A stretch of 64,000 nucleotides of DNA from Metridium senile (taxonomy: Eukaryota > Cnidaria > Anthozoa > Actiniaria > Metridiidae): assembly GCA_949775045.1 (NCBI GenBank), contig OX459101.1:14878942-14942941 (forward strand), read 5' to 3'. The notes beneath the pieces were generated by a model. It worked only from the letters and a program-made list of their open reading frames with translations, did not search any database and was not told the origin of the DNA. This document shows, piece after piece, positions 12,598 through 23,828 of the stretch. The translations under genes were made by a program, and so were the position numbers. Every line of letters starts with the position of its first letter. Positions within the stretch are counted from its first letter, which is position 1.

Positions 12598-12732
12598 ATT
12601 GAACTTCGTGTCGTGCAATTTTGGTCTGATATCAAACTTGCGATTACAAATCACACTCCCGCTACGCGGTCGTGTGATTTTGTCATCGCGCGTTTGATAT
12701 CAGACCAAATTGCACTCCACTTAGTTCAATTA
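12598..12732. repeat. Palindrome, CTGATATCAAAC arms
   Basis: The left arm TTGGTCTGATATCAAACTTG pairs with the right arm GCGTTTGATATCAGACCAAA around a short loop (TCCCGCTACGCGG). Arms are about 60 bp with mismatches. A related right-arm sequence (CAGTTCAATTACCAT) recurs near 38080. Confidence 0.65.
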
Positions 12733-12824
12733 CCATTATAAAATTCTTTCATTCGACGTGAAAATGAATTTTAGCATCAAAACAAACGCATGCGCAGACA
12801 AAATCTCTACATGCTCAGCAGAGG

Positions 12825-13209
12825 AGTTTTCGAGGAGCAAACGAGGAGCAAACGAGGAGCAAACGAGGAGTTTCAATTTTTTCATTCTCTTATTTTGTCA
12901 TAATTTTTTTTCACTTCATTTTTAATTTAGATAATTATTTATTAATTTTTTTCTTTTCTTTTTCTTCATTTTGTTGTTTTTTTGCTGCGAGCGAAGCGAG
13001 TAGCAACACTAATTTCGACGGTATCCCTTTGTACTTGTGGACGAGTGTTCCTGGGCTATATATAGTGAGAAAAATCTCAATTTTCGGGCTGGCTGGCTGG
13101 CTGGCGATGATTTCCGAACATGTAATACGTTAGGTCAGCAACTTTCGCCATTAAGTATCTAATTTATATACTAGAGACCAGAGACTATTCTGTGGGAAAT
13201 TCCTAAGCC
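12825..13209. other. Short simple repeats, no gene
   Basis: There is an 11-bp tandem repeat GAGGAGCAAAC at 12831-12871 and a run of CTGG units at 13089-13104. The rest is T-rich sequence in which I see nothing. Confidence 0.5.
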
Positions 13210-14350
13210 GAAGAAGATATAAATAAGTCAACTTCTCGAACGAGTTATGGCCAGTCACACAGCAACGCTTGCAATATGGAATTTCACTGTGATTCCAAAC
13301 TGATTACGTTAACATATTCGATCGCATTCGAGATTTGATCACACTAATCCACGAGCTCTAATCACATGTAAGTTAATATTACTAAAAACATACAATTTTG
13401 TACATTCTTGAATATAGCTAGGAAGATAATATAATTAATAAGTTGGCTTCTCGAGTGAGTTATTGCCACTTATCAGTGTGATTTTAAACTGATTACATAA
13501 ACATATCACATTCGAGATCCACGAGCGCTAACCACATGTAATAAACAAAAAACATACAATTTCGTACATTCTTGAAAATAGGAAGATAAAAAGTCAGCTT
13601 TTCGACAAGTTATTGAACATAATGCCTACATATCCACCTAATAGCCAGGATTGGGCTGCCTGTGGAATATTATGTAAACAGCTCGTTCCACGGAATAGTT
13701 TCATCAAATTATCCGAGTTTTTCGCACTGTAATAATCTCAAAATCAAATTTATTTATTGCTGGAAGTATTGATCAAGGTCACGAACGACTTTTAGTGACA
13801 TTTCTCGCGGGAAAAGACAATGTTCTTTTACAAGTTTTTCAGCGCTGTTATGTGCTCAGAGTTTGTCAATGAAACTTTGGCCACCGTAGATCAGATCTTT
13901 ATTACCGAAGGAGATTGACTTTATCTGGATGCTCTTGGAAGTAGAATCATCCCTGATACAGAGACGTTGTCCTTATACTATCTGTCGCAGTCTGAGTTAG
14001 TGAATAGGAAACTTGAGTTATAATTCTTACATTTGTTTATTAAATTTTGCACAAAATAATCAGGTAAACAGTGGTATTGACTATTAGTGAACGTAAATAA
14101 AGACCCTTCTCCTTTGTTGAAAGTCGACTTCTCGAACGAGTTATGGCCAGTTACACACAGCAATGCTTGCAAATTCTAAAGTAACCGTATTCGATCGCAT
14201 TCGAGATTCGATCACGCTACTTCACGAGCGCTAATCACATCCATGTAATATTACTATTAAAAAACGTACAATTTCGAATGCTTACATAATCGCTTACTGA
14301 ATAGCCAAGATTGGGCTGCCGCGCCTGTGGAATATTATGTAAACAGCTCG
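13210..14350. repeat. Degenerate tandem repeats
   Basis: The motif AACTTCTCGAACGAGTTATG and variants occurs near 13229, 13443, 13590 and 14125. GGATTGGGCTGCCTGTGGAA-type sequence occurs near 13648 and 14307, each followed by TATTATGTAAACAGCTCG. The layout suggests two larger units, each made of shorter diverged ones. The 64-codon minus ORF here has no recognisable feature. Confidence 0.6.
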
Positions 14351-14394
14351 CAGCATTTCACTTTTGATAGAAACGGCTAGTATATACACCTAAT

Positions 14395-14647
14395 CCAAAA
14401 AACGTTGTCTGGTCCGCCGCACAGTCCTCGCGCCAAGACTGTGAAAGATATTGGTTATATCTAATCAGTAATTAATTTATTTGCATGTTCACACTCTAGT
14501 GTGGTACTTTTTTCAACAAAATAGTGTTGTGCCTACTTTTATTTTCTTGTTTTATCACTCTCATCAAAATATTCACTGTGTTTTCCTTCACGGTCTTGGC
14601 GCGAGGACTGTGCGGCGGACCCGACAACGTTTTTTGGATTAGGTGTA
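14395..14647. mobile_element. MITE, TACACCTAATCC with AACGTTGTC arms
   Basis: Arms of about 55 bp: TACACCTAATCCAAAAAACG at the left and its complement at the right, including GCCGCACAGTCCTCGCGCCA and the matching TGGCGCGAGGACTGTGCGGC. The outermost bases agree with the MITEs at 23077 and 24096, but the interior is unrelated. Confidence 0.8.
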
Positions 14648-14714
14648 TATCCAAACCAGGCCAAACATGTAGTATAGTCCGGAAGGGCCATAAGATTGTA
14701 GTTTCGCCTATCTC

Positions 14715-14760
14715 GGCTCGGCTCGGCTCGGCTCGGCTCGGCTCGGCTCGGCTCGGCTCG
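14715..14760. repeat. (CGGCT)n microsatellite
   Basis: About nine uninterrupted copies of a five-base unit, followed by ATTCTAGATTCTAGTAGTAG repeats up to the next MITE. Strikingly GC-rich against the surrounding AT-rich DNA. Confidence 0.9.
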
Positions 14761-14789
14761 ATTCTAGATTCTAGTAGTAGATTCTAGTA

Positions 14790-14924
14790 GAGTACAAACA
14801 CTAAAAGTGTGCAATACTTTGTACTATTTACCACTAAATAGTGTTGATTAAACAATAGAGAACAAAATAATTTGCATAATTTAGCAGTATTTAGTGGTAT
14901 TTATGTTGCACACTGTCTGTACTC
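14790..14924. mobile_element. GAGTACAAACACTAAAAG MITE, right end shortened
   Basis: Same family as 3437-3577 but in the opposite orientation. The right end reads GTTGCACACTGTCTGTACTC, so a few bases of the terminal repeat are deleted. Confidence 0.85.
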
Positions 14925-15980
14925 AACTTTTGATTCAAGTAGTAGATTCTAGTAGTGGATTCTAGAGAATTAATTAGCTTCAATATGCATGTTTTGACGG
15001 GCTTTTACATGCACGGATTCTTCGAAGAGAAGCAATTGTTGACAGAGTAGTTGAAGTTTTCTGGCTAAAATGGATGGCTAATTTACTGCGCAGTAAACTG
15101 ACCTTGGTTCGAAAAAGAGGGATTTACATCGCATATTCTCAAAGAACCAAGCCAAGATTTATACTGACGATAGCTAGATAGTGTAACTTCATTCTACAAC
15201 CCCTGTATGTTCAGCAATTTTGATATTTGCAAAATATTTAGTCCGTTTTAAGATTAGGTGCCCTGTTTCGTGACACGCAAATACCAGTAATTACAAAAAG
15301 CCCGAATACACTGACAGTTAATGGCTTTAAACAAAATCATGACTGGAATTTTTTTGAAAATACACATGTTATGAACTGTGTTCGTTTCTGAATCAAGTAT
15401 TGCTTTTGCTATGGAACACTACGGCAGATAAAGTCGCCTTTGCAAATCGTTTCTATCCAAACTGAATTTGATGTTAAAAGTAGCAGGACTTTGAAGCATT
15501 TCGAATAGTTTCACATTCCGAAATTCTCCAAAACATAAATAAGGAACAATCCAAATGTTAGTGCAAAATATAGTTAAAGGTAAAAAAATGTGTATTTGAT
15601 TTGTTTTATTGAATTTTGTTGTGAATTACTTAATTGAAAACAATGCATTTTCGTGTCACGAAACTGGGCAAGCTGTCACGAAACTGGGCACCTAAGTTAC
15701 CGTCGAAATATTCCTTTTATTTTATCAAATTAATTAAAAGATTAGAAGAAAAGATTTACATCAATATTAAAGCAGATAAATTTGCCTTTCTATGACAAAA
15801 TTTCATAGACTTATTTTTATTGTATTTACAAACTGAAGTGTCACGAAACTATAGGCAATTCTGTATGTATCAAGTTAAGAGAAGCAATCCAAACAGTGCC
15901 TCGCTTCAACGTAACTTGTGTTTGAAAGTGACTAACTTGACTACATATAAATAGACATCAAATAAGAAATATTACACCGT
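14925..15980. other. Non-coding stretch containing an inverted-repeat element
   Basis: TTAGGTGCCCTGTTTCGTGA at 15254 and TCACGAAACTGGGCACCTAA ending at 15695 form a ~22-bp terminal inverted repeat around 440 bp with no coding signal. A further TGTCACGAAACT copy lies at 15839. Elsewhere I see nothing. Confidence 0.5.
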
Positions 15981-16620
15981 AAATACTGTCACCGTTTTAA
16001 ATAGTTATATTGAAATCGACTGGCAATAAAGCTTAATCCAAACTCGGCAAAACTGGTGCCAATATGTGTCTGAGCATGCATGTCGAATTTATTCAAAAAA
16101 AGGTTTGGTAACCTTATGCAAATTGTGAGTATTTTTTAACAACCTATGTGTTCGAAAATATGAACAGTGCGGTTTCAAATCCATTAGTACCTGACAATTT
16201 CAAGTAAATAAGGAAAACGAATTCGAAAAAAAACTAAGCATAATGTTTTTTTGTAAATAGACAAAATGACTATGATGACAACAATGTAGTAGATTTGAAC
16301 CAACATAGAGTGCTGTTCATATGATCGTGAACGAATAGGCAAACTAATAGTTAGTAGTAAACACTAAACCCATCGTTTTCTTTTGTTCTTTATCAACTAC
16401 CACAAACTAAATGGTCTATTTTCTTGCACGGTCATATGGAAATCACTCTATCAAATATGTAGTACTGAACCATTGTACTACTCGAAGCATACTACATCAA
16501 GACAATGATACCCAATGACAGACAATGATAGACAATGATAATGATACAAATAAACTTTCGACTAAAGGCCTCTAAGGAATTGTCTTTGTTCTAATCTCAT
16601 ATAAGTTCACTTTATTATCT
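15980..16620. repeat. Dispersed repeat, copy 1 (pair with 38097-39215)
   Basis: Shared blocks in the same order include GTTTGGTAACCTTATGCAAA, TTAGTACCTGACAATTTCAA, AAGCATACTAC and AAGGAATTGTCTT. The copy at 38 kb has extra material (with a MITE) between the first two blocks. Confidence 0.7.
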
Positions 16621-17220
16621 GACTGGTTAAAATAGCTTATTTCTTTCAACAAACAAATTAAAAACTAAAGTTTATACTCTAGCAATGACTTTGAAATTGT
16701 TTTAGAGTGTTATAAATCGAAACAAAACGTTTTAGAGCGGTTCATTTTGACAATGTTACGGTCAAGCTTGCATAAATATCGAAATAGGCTATTAGTAACA
16801 GTCACAATTTCACTTCAATCGACGAGAATTCCTCTTAGAATTTATGAAATCCAATAGATATAAATGAACCCATCTTACCTTGATATATTTGTAATCCTGA
16901 TTAATATAAACCACGAGAAACGAAGCCCTGTAGACTCAAAGAGGTTAAAGTCATATACCGAACTGTATCATGTGGATTGCGTTACTCCCAGTTACGACAG
17001 TCCTTGGTTTTGCTGCACTTGCTTGTCACGCAATGTTATTTCTGCGAGTAATGTTAAATTTCAAATGCTTTGATGTGCGGGACCTCGTTTTACATGGTTA
17101 TATATTAATTAAAATTACAGCACATCAAACTATTAAAGATAGTTTCATGTATTATTTGTTGGATTTCATAAATGCAAAGTCAACCACAATGCTTTGCGCT
17201 CCTATATTGTTTTTACATGC
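16621..17220. other. Stretch without a supported feature
   Basis: Two overlapping open frames of 69 and 89 codons (plus strand, 16864-17239) show no domain, no consistent splice signals and no codon pattern I trust. Nothing else is visible. Confidence 0.4.
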
Positions 17221-17843
17221 GGGTTATGAAACAAATTGAGTCACGCGTACCGCAACAATCTGTAGATTTTATGAATGAATAGATAGATTATTGATAATAT
17301 CTGATACCATACAAAAACTGAATTACATTTTCATCAATTACAGTTCAAATACAGTAATGTTTACAATAAATTCATGATTGAATTCACGATAAATGTTACG
17401 ATAACAAATCGATAACGTTTTCATTAAAAAAAGAGTCATGTGCAAATGCATAGACCTGTATGTAAATAAAAAAAAATATATGTATGCGAATGGATAAAAA
17501 TTTAGGTCAATGCTAAATGACATGCTAAAAAGCAGGTATTCGTACCAACACATCAATTGAGAGAAGGTGTGTGTGGATGTAAGAGTTGTGGAGTGCAAGT
17601 CGTGGAAAGTAAGTGTGAATATAAGTGGAGTTTCAAATTGAGGTTGAATGGAACAGGTAAATATGTGGAGTGAACAGTGGTATGATAATGGTATGATAAT
17701 GGTGAAAGAAATTCATAAAAGAGAAGTGAGAATAAAAATATGTTATGAATAATAAATGATAATAATAATGATAACGAGTAAATAATAATAAATATATATA
17801 TAAGAATAAAAAATAAGGTCAAAATAAAAATGTAAAAATAATG
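17221..17843. repeat. Long direct repeat, right copy
   Basis: Second copy of positions 1-623, same orientation, offset exactly 17,220 bp. Similarity stops abruptly after AAAATAATG, where this copy continues into unrelated G-rich sequence. Confidence 0.85.
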
Positions 17844-18183
17844 GGGAGGAGTGGGAAGGGGAAAATGGAAAGTTTGAATTTGTAATGACGAGCGGCGGAT
17901 AATTATCCGCGGGAATGTTGTAGGTTTTTATGTTTGCAGTTGTGAGTAAGAGAGGGTGAAGGAAGGAGTTTTAGTTGGTTGTGTAAGTTTGTAATACGCT
18001 GTGAGTATGTATGTAGGAAGGAGGAATGGGGTGATGGGTACATGTATGTGTACATGTATGTGTACATGTGATGTGTACATGTATGTATGTAAGGTTGTAG
18101 TACGCTGTGGGTATGTACGTGGGAAGGAGAAATGGGGTGATGTGTTAGGATCCCTTTCGGGATACAAAACTTTCCCCTCTTTC
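17844..18183. other. Spacer with short tandem duplication
   Basis: ACATGTATGTGTACATGT-type repeats lie at about 18039-18092. A unit starting near TACGCTGTGAGTATGTATG is repeated about 110 bp later as TACGCTGTGGGTATGTACG. Similar TACATGTATGGGTACATGTA motifs lie beside the poly-G at 1231. No gene is supported. Confidence 0.5.
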
Positions 18184-18332
18184 CCTCGAGACAGTCACGT
18201 ATATCCACACGAACTCGAGTTCACTTTGCGCCTTTCTTTATTGACATCGTTATTTTATATTGCCGTTATTTTTACATTATTTTTACATTTTTATTTTGAC
18301 CTTATTTTTTATTCTTATATATATATTTATTA
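18184..18332. repeat. Inverted copy of 565-716
   Basis: With the direct repeat at 17221-17843 it makes the AATATATATATAAGAAT-to-AAAAATAATG part an inverted repeat around 17844-18265. Confidence 0.75.
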
Positions 18333-18334
18333 TG

Positions 18335-18845
18335 TTTTCTTAGCAACATGTAATCAGTCACACTAGATCAATGACTAGTTGTATAGTACATTGTTACTCC
18401 AATTGTTTTCTTAGCAACATGTAATCAGTCACACTAGATCAATGACTAGTTGTATAGTACATTGTCACTCCAATTGTTTTCTTAGCAACATGTAATTAGT
18501 CACACTAGATCAATGACTAGTTGTATAGTACATTGTTACTCCAATTGTTTTCTTAGCAACATGTAATTAGTCACACTAGATCAATGACTAGTTGTATAGT
18601 ACATTGTTACTCCAATTGTTTTCTTAGCAACATGTAATTAGTCACACTAGATCAATGACTAGTTGTATAGTACATTGTTACTCCAATTGTTTTCTTAGCA
18701 ACATGTAATCAGTCACACTAGATCAATGACTTGTTGTATGGTACATTGTTACTCCAATTGTTTTCTTAGCAACATTAATCAGTCAAACTAGTACAGTTGA
18801 ATGACTAATTATTGTACATTTTTACCTCAATTGTTTTCTAAGAAA
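18335..18845. repeat. 71-bp minisatellite, about seven copies
   Basis: TAGCAACATG recurs at 18341, 18412, 18483, 18554, 18625 and 18696, then in degenerate form at 18767. The spacing is exactly 71 bp. The first units differ by single bases; the last two are diverged. Confidence 0.95.
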
Positions 18846-18927
18846 TACGTTCCTTCTTTATCCATGCCAGTTTTACAGTCCTTAATTATCGTACATTTTC
18901 ACTCAATATTGTTTTCTTGTTATAGTA

Positions 18928-19135
18928 CCTTAACAGTTCCCTGCGCCATATTGAAAGATAGCCGGGCCTTTGCATCGAAGCGAGACGAACGTTGATTTGC
19001 AATGATAGAGACAAGTGCCAGAATAGTTATCCTGCAAAGTGTTTTAAAAAAGTTATCTATAATTGCAAGCTCAACGTCTTGCTTCGATGCAAAGGCCCGG
19101 CTACCTTTCATGATGGCGCAGGGGAACTGTGAAGT
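18928..19135. mobile_element. Palindromic MITE, CCGGGCCTTTGCAT family
   Basis: The arm TAGCCGGGCCTTTGCATCGA at the left matches its complement at the right. The outer arms carry ACAGTTCCCTGCGCCAT and its complement. Other copies are at 41824-41939 (shortened) and 54401-54580. It lies just 3' of the secreted-protein coding exon, within what would be its next intron. Confidence 0.85.
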
Positions 19136-19173
19136 TATTATCGATATTGGCAGGAGGTGAAATAGTTGTATAC

Positions 19174-20038
19174 CTGATTGAGCATTGAGACTGCCAATCA
19201 ATAGAACCAAGCACACTGCAACAATAAAACCTTTCATCATGATGAAGCGTCTCGAATATTCTGAAAAAACAAGTCAGTGTATTTGTGTCATTATTCCAAG
19301 CCAAGGTATTCGCAGATCAGAAAAAGCCATATTAATATTAACATATATAATTAGAAAATTGTTAGAACTTATAAGATATTATTATAAGTGTATAGAGTAC
19401 AAATACTAAAAGTGTGCAACATAAATACCACTTAATACTGCTAAATTATGCAAATTATTTTGTTCTCTATTGTTTAATCAACACTATTTAGTGGTAAATA
19501 GTACAAAGTATTGCACACTTTTAGTGTTTGTACTCTAGTAAAACATTGAACTCTTATTTTCCTAAATGTATTTTAAATGAAAGTGAAAAACAGAAAATAA
19601 TGTGTTTATAAGTTTTGGCAAGTTTTGCTTCCTTCCAGACCTGGCCTTAGCTCTATTAGCGAAAAGACTGGAAAGAGCTCTAAAATATACGAGATCGTAC
19701 GTAGCACACAGTAATACGAAATGTACTGTGTGGTGGGCGTTATTGTTTTGGGTGTATTAGATTCAATTAAAAAACTATTGGGCAATAAATAAAATACTGG
19801 TATAATTGGAATGGTATATGATTATAATAAAAAAAAAATCCGTCTCCAAGATAAGCAAACTAATGAAATATTCAATATGATGTATTAAAAAAATTAAAAG
19901 ATTTAAATTTACCACTTCAGTCTGTGGTAATTGTAATAAAAAAAATTCAAAGATGTGTAAACTAATGAAATCGTCAATAAAATGAATACAAATTAATTTT
20001 TTACCTGATTCAGCTGAAGAATATTTCCCAGTGGTGTG
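19174..20038 (-). CDS. 5' end of a secreted-protein gene (partial model)
   Basis: The second exon (19260-19174) starts after a good acceptor (TTTTTTCAG) and holds the first 22 codons, MMKGFIVAVCLVLLIGSLN then AQS. That is a classic signal peptide. It ends CAATCAG before a GT donor, leaving phase 1. Upstream, about 20038-20005 looks like a non-coding first exon: TATAAAAG lies about 30 bp before it, and AATCAG|GTAAAA closes it. The first intron holds a GAGTAC-type MITE (19395-19535). I could not find the following exon, which would lie below 19174 among repeats, so the mature product is unknown. The gene may be broken or may continue beyond the repeats. I do not assign a family. Confidence 0.5.
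19395..19535. mobile_element. GAGTACAAATACTAAAAG MITE
   Basis: Near-identical to 3437-3577, flanked by TA on both sides, and inside the putative first intron of the minus-strand secreted-protein gene. Confidence 0.85.
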
Positions 20039-20039
20039 T

Positions 20040-20220
20040 ACTCAAACTAACTTAGCACACCAGCTTTTATAATGATTTTACCCGGTAAACCAATCTATCA
20101 CCGAAAGAAAATAATTTACAAAAAAGCAGCTTCCTGTGACGCTTCCTTTCATGGATTAGTATTATCGGCTACAAACTCCTTTAACATTGTTCTCCCTATT
20201 TTTAAAATTTTTGTGATAGT
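20040..20220. repeat. Promoter-side block duplicated at 23829-24085
   Basis: Shared in order: CTTAGCACACCAGCTTTT, CCGGTAAACCAA, AAAAAAGCAGCTTCCT, TTTCATGGATTAG and CGGCTACAAACTCC. The second copy has extra short segments. No coding exon accompanies the second copy. Confidence 0.65.
20064..20071 (-). promoter_or_regulatory. Candidate TATA box
   Basis: TATAAAAG on the minus strand lies about 30 bp before a putative non-coding exon that ends in a GT donor at 20005. A related block at 23829-24085 shows that this promoter region was once duplicated. Confidence 0.45.
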
Positions 20221-20265
20221 CTGAAATATATATATATATATTATATATATATGTATATATATATA

Positions 20266-20528
20266 TACAGCCGATCTCGAAAAGGTTGTCCACCTGAAAA
20301 GACATATATACTAAAATAAATATCACGTGACTCATAAGTTCACTTTCTGCGTGTGTAGAAAGTCAGTTGTGTTTGAAAGTAATATGGCCGTGAATTCAAA
20401 CAAGCAGTATCTTCCCACGCTACAAATACCTGACTTTCTACACGCGCGGAAAGTGATTATAAAATGAGTCACGTGATATTTATTTTAGTATATATGTCTT
20501 TTCAGGTGGACAACCTTTTCGAGATCGG

Positions 20529-20533
<5 letters not shown>
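20266..20533. mobile_element. Palindromic MITE in a TA-repeat
   Basis: Arms begin ACAGCCGATCTCGAAAAGGT and extend about 75 bp through GACATATATACTAAAATAAA and ATCACGTGACTCA, with the complement at the right. It sits in a (TA)n tract, which continues at 20532-20619, consistent with TA target use. Confidence 0.85.
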
Positions 20534-20619
<86 letters not shown>

Positions 20620-20620
<1 letters not shown>

Positions 20621-21927
20621 GAAAAAATTGGTTGGAAATTTTAATTTAAGCTAAAAAGCATTCAAAATTCTTCGACGTGTAAGTGCTTAAACCTTTATAT
20701 TTGTGAAATAAGGCGGTGAGTAAACCCCAATCCCGGAAATGTTTTTTTTTCTGTTTATGAAATTGTTTAATTGCCTGTGATAATTGCGGTGTTGCTTTCA
20801 CTAAGGCGGGAGTAAATGCTCAAAGAGAAGTATATTATTCTAGAAAGAGTATTTCAACTATCATACTTATTATTATCACTGAGTAACAATTAAAAAACTC
20901 AATAAAAAGTATAGTTTTTTTACGTTTTTTTTTGTTTGCGGTGTTTTTTTTTTGTTTGCGTTAAACTCTACGGTTTGTTTTTTAAATTGTTAATATAATG
21001 GTGATTTCTCTGTTATTTGTATAAACGCTGGATGGAGTGAAATACATATGGCTTCGCAATTTTATATCATATTTTTTGTGCAGAAAATCAATTTATTTAT
21101 TAAACCCTACTTTAACACGAGAAAACAATAATTGAAACAATACGCGAATTTAATTTAAGTAATGTGGGAATAAAGTGTCTTGGTTAGTATTTCTTAACAT
21201 TATTTGAATTCTTTTATTTTTTTGTTACATAATTTGTCCATTCATTCATCTTTTTTTTTACGTTCACTGGAATTTGCTGTAATATATGAACCATGGATTG
21301 TTGCAAATAAATAATGTAGATGTAGATGTAGATGTATTTCATAGTGCAACAACAACGGGATACTATTATGGAAAATAAGAAAAAAATGTTGTACACCCGT
21401 TTTTCACAAGACGCCAGCGGGACCACGAGCGTAGATTACAACACAACGAATAAAGAGAGCAATATGGAATCAACTGCCTATATAAGCACTCAATTCAACC
21501 CAAAAACTATCAAATACAATGACATCAATTCCTAGTTACAACTCTGTTTTCTTAATATTGACTAAAAACTACTAAAAGACCCAAAAGAAACTATTTAACA
21601 TTAGCAATTTTGCTCTATTTCGTTGATATAGTGTTTGCGCACTATAAGTCACACTGAAATGTTCCAAATACTGTATCTAAATTGAAAAATGAAATTAGGA
21701 TAGATAGTTCAGCTGGTTGATTGATGCATATTAACAGTAAAATGTGAATTTGGCGTGACTTCTATGTGTTTACTTTAAAACATTTCATTTCACCATAGTT
21801 AATATCTAAATACATACAAAGTTACACTACAACAAGTGACACGCGATTCATTGTTTATTTGTTGCTTGTCGGTATAATTCTAAAATCGTAGTAATTACAG
21901 TCTGTGCGTGGCATGGTTTTATGAATC
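20620..21927. other. AT-rich stretch without a recognised feature
   Basis: Contains T-rich runs with TTTGTTTGCG twice (about 20930 and 20953) and a short TAGATG repeat at 21317-21335. Overlapping short open frames around 21214-21535 carry no domain. I see no gene. Confidence 0.45.
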
Positions 21928-22868
21928 ATGAATGTAGCTATTCAAAGCTTCAATAGAGCTCATCCTCGCTGCTTTAAATACATGATCGTTACGTCTCCTC
22001 AGAAGTATCGGAGTTCTCTGATACATGATGTTTTTGTGAATGGTCGAGCACTTGAAATGTGTGATTCAATCAAATACTTGTGTCTTGTCCAAACTTCGTC
22101 ACTATCTTGATGCGCAAACACTCAGATCTGTATATTTTTCCCTAATTTATCCTTATCTCTATTATGGAGCACTTACTTGGGGTAACACTTACAAATCCAC
22201 AGTACATCCACTCCATGTTCTTAATAATAAAGCTGTAAAAATGACCTTCTCTCATTTTCAGTCACACGCCCCTCCAATATATAAATCTTTGGATATTCTT
22301 CAATTTGTCGATATCGTCTCTACGCAAATCGCAACTTTTATTTATGACTATCATAATAATAATCTTCCTAAAGCTTTCTCAAATTATTTTCAAACTATCT
22401 CTGATATCCATCACCATCACACTCGCTACTCTAAATCAAATTTTTTTTTTCTACCTCAAGTTAGCATTAATTATGGCAAATCATCCTTAAGATTCTGTGC
22501 AATACAAATCTGGAATTTAATTGAGGAGTCTAAGAAGTTGCTCCCACGTAAATCATTTATTAAAAAAAATAAAACAAAAGTGCTTAATTAATTATATTTA
22601 GACTTTTATTTAGTTCTACTAAACTTTATTATATATATTCTTATTCTTATTATATTTATATAATTAAAGAACACGTCTTTTCACCACTTGTTTAATCTAC
22701 TGGTGGACTGGCTCGAAAACTTTAGTTACTCCAGTCCACCGGCACCTTTTCTGTGCTATTTAATTTATTTTCTATTATAATTAACTATAATATTTATAAT
22801 TATGTATTCTTTGTATTTAAACTATTTTCTTTGTGTGCAAAATAATATGAAATTGAAATTGAATTGAA
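21928..22868 (+). mobile_element. 5'-truncated LINE fragment, frameshifted
   Basis: 21928-22080 encodes LINE-like sequence (YMIVTSPQKYRSS, then VFVNGRALEMCDSIKYL). A frameshift near 22080 moves the reading to 22070-22591, with the post-palm region of CR1/Jockey-type proteins: LRSVYFSLIYPYLYYGALTW, NNKAVKMTF, and near the end FCAIQIWNLIEES. The sequence then runs through a 3'UTR to a tail of GAAATTGAAATTGAATTGAA at 22848-22868. The catalytic palm is missing and the copy is inactive. Confidence 0.8.
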
Positions 22869-23076
22869 ATCTTCTAATAGAACCAAAACATTTAATCCTG
22901 GGTTAGTGCTTTTAGCTAATCAAGGTTTAATCAACCAGGCTATGAACAATAAACTCGATCGATGTTAAGTTTGTATAATAATTTGATTGTGTGTAATCGG
23001 AAATCAGTATTCCCATAATTCGTTTCACACTGCTTTCGATACTCTGATTTCAAGGTGAACGCACACTTGATAAATA
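22869..23076. other. Short unassigned stretch
   Basis: No repeat or gene recognised between the LINE tail and the next MITE. Confidence 0.4.
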
Positions 23077-23359
23077 TACACCTATTTCAAAAATCGTTGT
23101 CGCAAACAAAGCCACAGTCTACACTCTGAAACCTGCAAAGAAAGTTGGTATTTCTTCTCTTTTTATCGATTTATTCATAGCATATTTTAGTTGTACGTGT
23201 TTGTGTTATATGATCATAACAAGTTGTTGTTGTGGTAGATATAAATACAAATATTTCTTTAAAAAACGTGTAATAAATCACAAATTATGTCGACATCCTT
23301 TGCAGGCTTTAGAGTGTGGACTGTAGCTTCGGCTGCGACAACGATTTTTGAAAGGTGTA
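23077..23359. mobile_element. MITE, TACACCTATTTC with TCGTTGTCGC arms
   Basis: The left end TACACCTATTTCAAAAATCG and the right end, the complement of CGATTTTTGAAAGGTGTA, extend inward through GTTGTCGC...CTACAGTC... and CTGCAAAG. The interior (TTATTCATAGCATATTTTAG, AACAAGTTGTTGTTGTGG) is nearly the same as in 24470-24765, so the two are sister copies. Confidence 0.85.
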
Positions 23360-23828
23360 TCTTATAATAACCATATTGTTACGTGAAATGCGCTTTATAG
23401 CTATAGCACACTATGATATTTAACAGTAAATACTTAAGTAAACTGATCTAACAAATCACTGCATTTATCACCAACAATTAACAAGTAATCAAAATTAAAC
23501 AATTATTTCAATGAAAAAATATTTTCCGGTGATTTGGGTCGACATCTCTTATTCGCCGCCTGATACATTTCACAAATTGATTTTTACAAAAATAGATTAA
23601 TAATCTTAATTCCTGAATTGAGCCTTGACGTCAAACTAAAGTATTTGTATTTGTATATTGGCTTACCGGTACCAATCCTTATAATAGTATGCTTAGTGCG
23701 TTGAACTACACACACTCGGGAAAAATATCTACAGCTTGGCCAGGTAAAAACAATTACTATTATATATAGAAAAACATCATTTTTCGATTCATTACAGACA
23801 TGTAGACCCAAGGTTTTTTAAAAGTTAG
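23360..23828. other. Stretch without a recognised feature
   Basis: A 75-codon minus-strand open frame (23584-23811) has no signal, domain or splice context I trust. Confidence 0.4.

Larger units (their letters stand above)
9863..12815. mobile_element. Large TIR element with 9-bp target duplication (MULE-like)
   Basis: Terminal inverted repeats of about 80 bp begin AGCATGTAGAGATTTTGTCT, and the complement ends at 12815. CAGCAGAGG is repeated exactly at 9854-9862 and 12816-12824. A 9-bp duplication with long TIRs fits the Mutator-like superfamily. No transposase is readable, so it is non-autonomous. Nested inside are a LINE 3' fragment, an inverted-repeat unit at 10627-11180 and a foldback at 11231-12591. 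Confidence 0.7.

Noticed and set aside
18335..18845. CRISPR-like array
   Set aside because: The 71-bp units are contiguous with no unique spacers, and the genome is eukaryotic; it is a minisatellite.
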